Origin: Synergistes sp. | GTDB taxonomy: Bacteria > Synergistota > Synergistia > Synergistales > Synergistaceae | Assembly: GCA_017537925.1 (NCBI GenBank) | Contig: JAFYJW010000001.1 | Span: 1-44,292, forward strand | Direction of reading: 5' to 3' | DNA length: 44,292 nt | In this document: piece by piece, positions 35,139-40,763 of the stretch | Position numbering within the stretch: position 1 is the stretch's first letter | Layout of the letters: each line of letters opens with the position of its first letter | Translations under genes and position numbers: made by a program | Notes under the pieces: generated by a model | Database searches by the model: none | Seen by the model: only the letters and a program-made list of their open reading frames with translations | Told to the model about the DNA's origin: nothing

Positions 35139-36071
35139 CTAATCTGTGAAGAGCGGGGTCGAATAGTATCTGTCTCCGCTGTCGGGAAGCAGCGCTACGA
35201 TGACCTTTCCCTTGTTTTCCGGGCGTTTGGCAAGCTCGATCGCCGCGTGCAGCGCAGCGCCAGAGGATATGCCGACAGATATGCCCTCTTTTTTCGCAAG
35301 CAGCTTCGCCGCCGCGAAAGCGTCTTCTCCTGCGGCCTTGAATATTTCGTCGTAAACTTTAGTATTCAGCACTGCAGGCACAAATCCCGCTCCTATGCCC
35401 TGAATCTTATGGCTTCCTGCTCTGCCTTCCGAGAGGACCGGTGAATCGGCCGGTTCAAGCGCTACGATTTTGACTTTCGGATTCTGTTCTTTCAGATATT
35501 CGCCTACGCCTGTCAGCGTGCCGCCGGTCCCGACTCCGGCTACAAAGAGGTCAACTTTGCCGTCTGTGTCTTCCCAGATCTCCGGTCCTGTCGTGGCTTT
35601 ATGAACGGCCGGATTTGCCGGGTTCACGAACTGACCGGGGATAAATCCGCCGGGAATCTCTTTTGCCAGTTCCTCAGCCTTTGCGATGGCGCCTTTCATT
35701 CCCTTTGCGCCTTCGGTAAGCACTATCTCCGCGCCATAGGCCTTAAGTATATTCCTGCGCTCCACGCTCATCGTTTCGGGCATCGTGAGTATTATGCGAT
35801 AACCCTTTGCCGCCGCGATCGAAGCAAGCCCGATGCCGGTGTTTCCGCTGGTCGGTTCGATAATGACAGAGCCTTTTTTCAGAAGCCCCTTCTGCTCCGC
35901 GTCCTCGATCATCGCTTTGGCGATACGGTCCTTGACGCTTCCTGCCGGATTGAAGTATTCCAGCTTAACAAGTACCGTAGCTTCAAGCCCGAGTTCCTTT
36001 TCGATGTTTACGACCTCGACGAGCGGGGTCTTGCCGATAAGTCCCAATGTTCCCTTGTAGATTCTTGACAT
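35139..36071 (-). CDS. cysK: Cysteine synthase A (O-acetylserine sulfhydrylase)
   Basis: This 310-aa PLP enzyme makes cysteine from O-acetylserine and sulfide. The PLP lysine is K47 in [11 protein letters not shown], the substrate loop is [12 protein letters not shown] near 72-83, the phosphate-binding loop is [12 protein letters not shown] near 175, and SSGAALHAA lies near 269. Length is normal for CysK. The ATG has GAGGGT upstream. It is second in the operon met17-cysK and is followed by its terminator. It should share the leader control of met17. Confidence 0.97.
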   Translation of the reverse strand: MSRIYKGTLGLIGKTPLVEVVNIEKELGLEATVLVKLEYFNPAGSVKDRIAKAMIEDAEQKGLLKKGSVIIEPTSGNTGIGLASIAAAKGYRIILTMPETMSVERRNILKAYGAEIVLTEGAKGMKGAIAKAEELAKEIPGGFIPGQFVNPANPAVHKATTGPEIWEDTDGKVDLFVAGVGTGGTLTGVGEYLKEQNPKVKIVALEPADSPVLSEGRAGSHKIQGIGAGFVPAVLNTKVYDEIFKAAGEDAFAAAKLLAKKEGISVGISSGAALHAAIELAKRPENKGKVIVALLPDSGDRYYSTPLFTD

Positions 36072-36104
36072 GATTTGTTACCCTCTTTCTTTTTATATTA
36101 ATTT

Positions 36105-37388
36105 TTATTTTATTGCGGAGAAACCATTCTCCAGGTCTGCTATTATGTCGTCAATATGCTCGGTCCCGATCGACAGGCGAATAGTGTTGCGCTTTATTCC
36201 CTGATCCAGAAGCTCTTCGTCGGTAAGCTGCGAGTGGGTCGTGGACGCCGGATGTATCACAAGGCTCTTTACATCCGCGACATTTGCCAGCAGCGAGAAG
36301 AGCTTAAGATTATCAGTAAATTTCCATGCTTCCTCCTGACCGCCTTTGATATCGAACGTAAATATCGACGCACCGCCTTTCGGGAAGTATTTCTTATAGA
36401 GCTCATGATCCGGATGTTCAGGCAGAGACGGATGGTTGACCTTTTCCACCTGCGGATGACGGCTTAAGTATTCTACTACTTTTTTCGTATTTTCGGCATG
36501 TCTGTCAAGACGCAGCGACAGCGTTTCGACGCCCTGCAGAAGCAGGAACGCATTGAATGGCGAAATAGCGGCGCCGGTATCACGAAGGAGTATCGCCCTT
36601 ACATATGTTACAAACGCAGCCGGACCTGCCGCCTCGTAGAATGATACGCCGTGGTAGCTCGGGTTCGGATCTGCGATATTCGGATATTTGCCGCCTGTCC
36701 TCCAGTCAAAAGTGCCGCCGTCAACTATTATGCCGCCAAGAGTCGTGCCGTGCCCACCGATAAATTTTGTCGCGGAATGCACTACTATATCCGCGCCGTG
36801 TTCGATAGGTCTTATCAGATACGGCGTACCGAAGGTATTGTCGATCACAAGCGGGAGTCCGTGTCTGTGTGCGATCTCCGCTATCTTATCAATGTCCGGG
36901 ATGTCGCTGTTGGGATTACCGAGAGTCTCCAGGTAAATCGCTTTGGTGTTTTCCTTTATCGCGCCTTCTACTTCAGAAAGGTCATGGGCATTTACAAAAG
37001 TCGTTTCGATACCGTACTGCGGAAGTGTATTTCCCAGCAGGTTGTAAGTGCCGCCGTAGATCGTCTTCTGAGCAACGATATGGCCTCCGCCTGCGGCAAG
37101 CGCCTGTATCGTGTAGGCTACGGCCGCCGCGCCGGACGCAAGGGCAAGCGCCGCGCTTCCGCCCTCAAGAGCTGCAATTCTTTTCTCAAGTACGTCCTGA
37201 GTGGAATTCGTCAGTCTTCCGTAAATATTACCCGCATCCTTCAGGCCGAAACGGTCAGCAGCATGCTGACTGTTGTGAAAAACATAAGAAGTAGTCTGAT
37301 AGATCGGAACCGCGCGTGCGTCAGTTGCCGGGTCTGCCTGTTCCTGTCCCACATGAAGCTGTAATGTCTCAAATCTATATGCGCTCAT
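36105..37388 (-). CDS. O-acetylhomoserine sulfhydrylase (homocysteine synthase, Met17/MetY type)
   Basis: This 427-aa Cys/Met-metabolism PLP enzyme forms homocysteine from O-acetylhomoserine and sulfide. It begins with RFETLQLHVGQEQADPATDARAVPIYQT, has the substrate-site Tyr in IYGRLTNST near 56-64, and the PLP lysine K208 in VVHSATKFIGGHGTT. Its length (about 430) and the insert near 220-260 separate it from cystathionine gamma-synthase/lyase (about 380). The ATG is preceded by AAGGAGAT. A long leader with promoter, operator-like dyad, leader ORF and terminator lies upstream, and cysK follows. Confidence 0.94.
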   Translation of the reverse strand: MSAYRFETLQLHVGQEQADPATDARAVPIYQTTSYVFHNSQHAADRFGLKDAGNIYGRLTNSTQDVLEKRIAALEGGSAALALASGAAAVAYTIQALAAGGGHIVAQKTIYGGTYNLLGNTLPQYGIETTFVNAHDLSEVEGAIKENTKAIYLETLGNPNSDIPDIDKIAEIAHRHGLPLVIDNTFGTPYLIRPIEHGADIVVHSATKFIGGHGTTLGGIIVDGGTFDWRTGGKYPNIADPNPSYHGVSFYEAAGPAAFVTYVRAILLRDTGAAISPFNAFLLLQGVETLSLRLDRHAENTKKVVEYLSRHPQVEKVNHPSLPEHPDHELYKKYFPKGGASIFTFDIKGGQEEAWKFTDNLKLFSLLANVADVKSLVIHPASTTHSQLTDEELLDQGIKRNTIRLSIGTEHIDDIIADLENGFSAIK

Positions 37389-37454
37389 ATCTATATCTCC
37401 TTTTTATTTTTCAGATCCAATATGCCGTTCCCGTTTTTCTCGCAAATTATTCGC

Positions 37455-37493
37455 AAAGAGAAAGCCCGGAGGCTTTCATCAAAGCTCCCGGGC
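37455..37493 (-). terminator. Leader terminator (attenuator) of met17-cysK
   Basis: GCCCGGAGGCTTT (37464-37476) and AAAGCTCCCGGGC (37481-37493) form a 13-position stem with one mismatch and one G-U pair, a CATC loop, then TTTCTCTTT on the minus strand. It lies between the promoter and the met17 start, so it must be bypassed for expression. Confidence 0.8.
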
Positions 37494-37655
37494 AGATGGC
37501 ATACAGTACGTCAGATTTATTATTATCGTACTTTTTCGAGGCGTGCGAATGATGTGTCAAACGCCCCGGCCATACTGCCTGCCCGGGTACAGAGCATTCG
37601 CCAACATATACCGTAACCCTGCTTCTCTGTCACTGATCCGATCATCATCCACGCC
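37487..37655 (-). promoter_or_regulatory. Antiterminator and folded leader domain of met17-cysK
   Basis: On the minus strand CCCGGGCAG (37579-37587) is the exact complement of CTGCCCGGG (37487-37495), which forms the 5' arm of the terminator; pairing of the two is mutually exclusive with the terminator. A second set of helices can form instead: GGCGTG-n-ATGATG (37643-37655) with CATCAT-nnn-CACGCC (37540-37554), which encloses the leader ORF start codons, and AGTACG/CGTACT (37505-37532). This layout is that of a transcription attenuator. Confidence 0.65.
37523..37648 (-). CDS. 41-codon leader ORF upstream of met17-cysK
   Basis: An ATG at 37648 is preceded by GGAGGAGG (37654-37661) at a spacing of 5 nt, better than the site of many full genes here. 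The frame runs 41 codons and ends in three successive TAA codons (37517-37525). The peptide starts MMIGSV and ends FARLEKVR; it has Cys at positions 15 and 20 and Met at 1, 2, 18 and 26. The antiterminator segment starts at the second base of codon 21, right after Cys20. No known domain. A cis-acting attenuator peptide is the best reading, although a functional small protein is not excluded. Confidence 0.6.
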   Translation of the reverse strand: MMIGSVTEKQGYGICWRMLCTRAGSMAGAFDTSFARLEKVR

Positions 37656-37686
37656 TCCTCCGTACCATAAATTTCAAACAACGCGT

Positions 37687-37715
37687 ATTATATTTCCATT
37701 TACCTATCATGTCAA
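37687..37715 (-). promoter_or_regulatory. Consensus promoter of met17-cysK
   Basis: TTGACA (37710-37715), a 17-bp spacer and TATAAT (37687-37692) on the minus strand match the sigma-70/A consensus exactly. Such a strong promoter needs control, which the overlapping dyad and leader could supply. The transcript leader is about 290 nt. Confidence 0.85.
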
Positions 37716-37721
37716 TAGGTA
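37701..37721. promoter_or_regulatory. Operator-like dyad over the met17 -35 element (probable Rrf2 site)
   Basis: TACCTAT (37701-37707) and ATAGGTA (37715-37721) are perfect inverted repeats separated by 7 bp and cover the -35 hexamer, the right place for a repressor. Rrf2-family regulators bind AT-rich dyads of similar size, and an Rrf2 gene starts 80 bp away. Confidence 0.6.
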
Positions 37722-37751
37722 TTTTTAAATTATTTTTTTTATCCTCTGCGA

Positions 37752-37786
37752 TATAATATATAAAAGTTCGAACAAAACTGTTCGAA
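37752..37786 (+). promoter_or_regulatory. Promoter -10 and palindromic operator of the Rrf2 regulator gene
   Basis: TATAAT (37752-37757) gives a start near 37764; the -35 region is weak and T-rich. Immediately downstream TTCGAAC (37767-37773) and GTTCGAA (37780-37786) form a perfect 7-bp inverted repeat with a 6-nt spacer, placed at about +3 to +23. Autorepression by the Rrf2 protein or control by another factor would fit. Confidence 0.55.
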
Positions 37787-37800
37787 AGGCGGCTGAACAA

Positions 37801-38211
37801 ATGATATCAACAAGAGGACGCTATGCTGTGCGAGTAATGATAGATCTGGCTGAAAACGAAAACGGCAGATATATCCCGCTGAAAGATATCGCCGCAAGAC
37901 AGGAGATATCAAAAAAGTACCTTGAGATCATCGTAAAAGACCTTGTTGCAGGAGGGCTCATCACAGGCGCGAGCGGAAAAGGCGGCGGGTACAGGCTCAG
38001 CAGAAAGCCTGAAGAATATACCGTGGGCGAGATTCTTGAGCTGACAGAGGGAAGAATTTCTTCCGTAGCCTGTCTTTCCGGCGAAAAGAACATCTGTCCG
38101 CGGAAAGATAAATGCAGGACTCTGCCGATGTGGACCGAATACAACAACATGGTCCATGATTTCTTTTTCGGTAAGAAACTGAGCGACCTCCTGCAAAAGC
38201 ATGATAATTAA
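37801..38211 (+). CDS. Rrf2-family transcriptional regulator (CymR/IscR-like)
   Basis: This 136-aa winged-helix regulator has the Rrf2 start STRGRYAVRVMIDLA (3-17), the recognition region ISKKYLEIIVKDLVAGGLI (36-54), the wing GKGGGYRLSR and the C-terminal cysteine set C91-x7-C99-x5-C105, which could hold an Fe-S cluster as in IscR-like members; CymR-type members usually lack it. It is divergent from met17-cysK and followed 64 bp later by a PLP enzyme, so it probably controls sulfur amino-acid synthesis. ATG start with AAAGGCGG upstream. Confidence 0.9.
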   Translation: MISTRGRYAVRVMIDLAENENGRYIPLKDIAARQEISKKYLEIIVKDLVAGGLITGASGKGGGYRLSRKPEEYTVGEILELTEGRISSVACLSGEKNICPRKDKCRTLPMWTEYNNMVHDFFFGKKLSDLLQKHDN

Positions 38212-38275
38212 GGCAGCAGCTTAACCGATACAGGAAGAATTAATGTCTTCTCAAAAAAATTATGAGGTGAAAAGA

Positions 38276-39544
38276 ATGTATACCGGAAGATCCAAATGTC
38301 TGAAATGCGGTCATATATTTGAAGAAGAGAATATTTTCGAAGGCTGCCCGTACTGCAGGACCGACAGATTCGTTTCAAACATCACGCCGCTCTACGATCT
38401 GCCGGTACACGTTTCAAACGGAAGCAGGGAAAAATTCCGCGAACTCTTTCCGAAAGACGACCTTGAAACGTACAGGGAACTCCTTCCCTTTAAGGAAAAG
38501 CTGCCCTTTGTCGACCTCGGAGTCGGCAACACTCCCGTAACGAAGCTCCCGCGTCTTGGAGAAGAACTGGGGCTTGACCTCTATATCAAGGATGAGACGA
38601 GAAACCCCACATGGGGGCATAAGGACAGGCTGAACGCAGTACTGGTCAACAAAGCCATAGAGCTGCACGCTCCCGGCGTCGTCTATGCCTCTACCGGCAA
38701 CAACGGAGCTTCTGGAGCCGCGCTTGCGGCAAAAGCAGGACTTCCCTGCATCATTCTTACCGTAAAGGGAGTCAACCCGACGCTTGAGAAATTCATGCAG
38801 ATCTACGGAGCATGCGTGATAGGGGCAAAGTCGACGGAGGCGCGCTGGAATGCCGAAAAGAGCCTTGTCGATAACTACGGCTGGTACCCTGCGACAAATT
38901 ATGTCGTTCCGATCGTAGGAAGCAACCCGTGGGCTATAGACGGATACAAGCTGATAGCCTACGAACTTTATAAACAGATGGATCCTCTGCCTGAAAGAAT
39001 CGTAGTGCCTATCTGCTACGGAGACGCGCTCTTCGGCATCATGAAGGGCTTCACCGAGCTGCGGGAGATGGGCTTCATCGACAGGATACCGCAGATGGTA
39101 TCCGTCGAAGATTACGGCCCCGTCGCAAAGGCTTACAACGAAGGCGCAGATATCATCGAGCCGGTGGAAGGATGGGGCAGCGTCGCATCCTCGATGTCGA
39201 CTCTGTGGGGGACATATCATTCGCTTTATGCTCTCAGGCAGTCGAACGGCCTTGCAGTGTCCCTTGACGACAACGGACAGATTCAGTCGGCGCAGAGAGA
39301 GCTTGCTTCCAAAGAAGGCGTCTACTGTGAATCCGCTTCCGCGTCGACGCTTGCGGGACTTCGCAAGCTGCTTGCGCAGGGAAAGATAAAAAAAGGCGAA
39401 AAAGTAGTGCTGCTTATCACCGCAAGCGGCGTGAAAGACACCAAAGTCGTTTCATCATATCTTGAAGAGGTGCCGGAGTGCGAAGATGATATGGCCTCTG
39501 TCAGAAAGACTCTCGAAGACGTTTACGGCCTTCATCTCAGATAA
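38276..39544 (+). CDS. Threonine-synthase-like fold type II PLP enzyme with N-terminal zinc ribbon
   Basis: This 422-aa protein starts with a CxxC-CxxC zinc ribbon (C8, C11, C24, C27), followed by a PLP domain with the Schiff-base Lys116 in NPTWGHKDRLN, the substrate loop ASTGNNGASGAALAAKAG and a Ser/Gly PLP-pocket ending (ITASGVKD). The threonine synthase family also includes cysteate synthase. Its place after the Rrf2 regulator and opposite met17-cysK raises the possibility of a sulfur-related substrate, but true threonine synthase is equally open. I choose the ATG at 38276, five bases after GAGGTGA; an ATG at 38243 with AGGAAG upstream would add 11 residues. Confidence 0.82.
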   Translation: MYTGRSKCLKCGHIFEEENIFEGCPYCRTDRFVSNITPLYDLPVHVSNGSREKFRELFPKDDLETYRELLPFKEKLPFVDLGVGNTPVTKLPRLGEELGLDLYIKDETRNPTWGHKDRLNAVLVNKAIELHAPGVVYASTGNNGASGAALAAKAGLPCIILTVKGVNPTLEKFMQIYGACVIGAKSTEARWNAEKSLVDNYGWYPATNYVVPIVGSNPWAIDGYKLIAYELYKQMDPLPERIVVPICYGDALFGIMKGFTELREMGFIDRIPQMVSVEDYGPVAKAYNEGADIIEPVEGWGSVASSMSTLWGTYHSLYALRQSNGLAVSLDDNGQIQSAQRELASKEGVYCESASASTLAGLRKLLAQGKIKKGEKVVLLITASGVKDTKVVSSYLEEVPECEDDMASVRKTLEDVYGLHLR

Positions 39545-39639
39545 TTACAGAAAAAAACTTTACGGCGTATCTCAAAAAGAATAACTGTCAAAAACAGATA
39601 GCTGCGCGTTTTATCCGGACAGACTGGAGACAGTAAAGC

Positions 39640-39738
39640 ATGTATTCAACATTCACCGTGATCCTGGAACTGGCGGGGACTGTTGCCTTTGCGATTGCAG
39701 GGGCTCTTACCGCGGTCAGAAGAAGAATGGATTCTTTT
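39640..39738 (+). pseudogene. 5' remnant of a TRIC/UPF0126-family membrane protein gene
   Basis: The first 33 codons encode the typical N-terminus of TRIC (UPF0126/YicG-type) channel proteins: a first helix with ELAGTVAFAIAGALTAVRRR followed by MDSF, where the family continues with FG and a second helix. Instead the frame runs into unrelated residues and stops at 39837. A GGAG site precedes the ATG. The matching 3' end of the gene is found at 40442-40522 on the same strand, so the gene has lost its middle to the TA module between them. Confidence 0.75.
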
Positions 39739-39769
39739 CGCCCCGGCCTTAAGGAGACTCGTTTTTTTA

Positions 39770-40036
39770 TCAAAATATTTCTGAATAGCTCCCTACCGCA
39801 GCCAATCGCAGAAAGTTCCCTGTTTTTTTGTAGATGAGCAAGAGATCCGGCGATATATGCAGCTCGCGGTATCCCATCCAATTGCCTATAAGCATATGAT
39901 CTTTATACATCTCGGGGATAGGCTCATCATTTAAAAGAAGTGTCATAATCTTATCCAGTTCGGCAAGCGGCCTGCGCTGCCTTGAAAGCCGCTTGAGATC
40001 CTTTTTAAACCGTGTTGATAATACTGCTTGTCTCAT
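39770..40036 (-). CDS. YafQ-type RelE-superfamily toxin (mRNA interferase), possibly weakened
   Basis: This 88-aa protein aligns by eye with YafQ: FKKDLKRLSRQ near the N-terminus, YKDHMLIGNWMGYRELHISPD (44-64, given as motifs KDH47, GYREL, H60, D64), LLLIYKK and a GS-x-SEIF ending. In E. coli YafQ a catalytic His (H87) sits in the final motif; here that position is Tyr84, while H47, H60 and D64 are kept. The ATG overlaps the antitoxin stop (ATGA). It ends within the disrupted TRIC gene. Confidence 0.88.
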   Translation of the reverse strand: MRQAVLSTRFKKDLKRLSRQRRPLAELDKIMTLLLNDEPIPEMYKDHMLIGNWMGYRELHISPDLLLIYKKTGNFLRLAAVGSYSEIF

Positions 40037-40305
40037 CTCTGTACGCCGGCCGCTTTGTATATTTCTTCAATGGAAGAACAGACAGTCCCGCCTCCCTCTT
40101 CAAGCTCCTGTATCGCCTCCTGCACTTCTTTTTTAGGCACAGGGGCTACAAGTTCAAAGGGGACTTTGCCCTCCCATGCAAGGCGGGTCACAAAGGCGTT
40201 TATCAGGGTTGAAAGCGGTATGCCAATACCGGCGGCGACTTCCGTTGCTGCGGCCTTTATCTCGGGATCTATGCGTACCTGTATAACAGGATTGACTGAT
40301 GGCAT
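40033..40305 (-). CDS. RelB/DinJ-family antitoxin
   Basis: This 90-aa protein has the ribbon-helix-helix start VNPVIQVRIDPEIKAAATEVAAGIG (in two motifs: VIQVRID and IKAAATEVAAGIG), then PLSTLINAFVTRLAWEGKVPF, typical for DinJ, and an acidic toxin-wrapping tail. I choose the ATG at 40305, which has AAAGGAG seven bases upstream; the frame is open to an ATG at 40329. It precedes and overlaps the YafQ-type toxin, and its promoter overlaps an AT-rich palindrome that is a likely autoregulatory site. Confidence 0.9.
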   Translation of the reverse strand: MPSVNPVIQVRIDPEIKAAATEVAAGIGIPLSTLINAFVTRLAWEGKVPFELVAPVPKKEVQEAIQELEEGGGTVCSSIEEIYKAAGVQR

Positions 40306-40331
40306 ATTATACTGCTCCTTTCTATGCATTG

Positions 40332-40367
40332 TATATTCAATATATAGTAAATTACATATTTGGTCAA
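40332..40367 (-). promoter_or_regulatory. TA-module promoter with palindromic operator
   Basis: TTGACC (40362-40367), a 17-bp spacer and TATATT (40339-40344) lie on the minus strand. A 13-bp palindrome, TATATT-C-AATATA (40332-40344), covers the -10, the usual place for RelB-type autorepression. Confidence 0.7.
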
Positions 40368-40441
40368 GATTATTTTACACGTTCAGCCGTTCTTTAAGCA
40401 CTGTTTGCAACACAAAGGAAAAATTAATTTTCTCTTTTTCT

Positions 40442-40522
40442 GCAAGGTCGTTGAGCCAGACCGTAATGCGCAGTATTATCTTTGCGGCGCATTACAGATG
40501 GAATCTTCCGAGAGTCAGTTAA
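40442..40522 (+). pseudogene. 3' remnant of the TRIC/UPF0126-family gene
   Basis: The last 26 codons before TAA at 40520-40522 read as a TRIC C-terminus: a helix with LSQTVMRSIIFAAHY followed by RWNLPRVS, matching the family ending R-x-x-A-x-x-Y-x-W-x-LP. It has no start or RBS of its own. Together with 39640-39738 it frames the toxin-antitoxin module; about 140 codons of the middle of the gene are missing. Confidence 0.6.
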
Positions 40523-40523
40523 G

Positions 40524-40742
40524 TTATCTTTTTTTCTCCCAATCAAATTCATAGAATTTCGAATCAAGAGGATACCACTCGTCATCATTTATAAATTCCG
40601 TATATACCGTATTTAATTTGTCTTCTTCATTCACTCCGGTCTCAATTGATACCAATGCTTTTACAAATGAAGAATAATCTTCTTCCTGTAATTCCAACAA
40701 TTTATTTTTCATATCTTCTGTTTTACTAATGCTCATTACCAT
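40524..40742 (-). CDS. Small acidic hypothetical protein (72 aa)
   Basis: The product is soluble and acidic, with a helical N-terminal part (MKNKLLELQEEDYSSFVKAL) and an aromatic/acidic C-terminal part (NDDEWYPLDSKFYEFDWEKKR in pieces: DDEWYP, KFYEFDW). I recognise no family. AAAGGAG precedes the start. The gene is distinctly more AT-rich than its neighbours (codons such as AAT, TTA, ATA), which suggests it arrived by transfer, possibly together with the adjacent TA module. Size and acidity would suit an immunity or antitoxin-like protein, but nothing shows this. Confidence 0.65.
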   Translation of the reverse strand: MVMSISKTEDMKNKLLELQEEDYSSFVKALVSIETGVNEEDKLNTVYTEFINDDEWYPLDSKFYEFDWEKKR

Positions 40743-40763
40743 TTTTCTCCTTTATGGGGCTTT

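Noticed and set aside
37389-37680. SAM-I riboswitch or T-box in the met17 leader
   Set aside because: I cannot find the conserved SAM-I core or the T-box sequence (only a loose TATGGCC resemblance); the leader ORF with antiterminator explains the region better.
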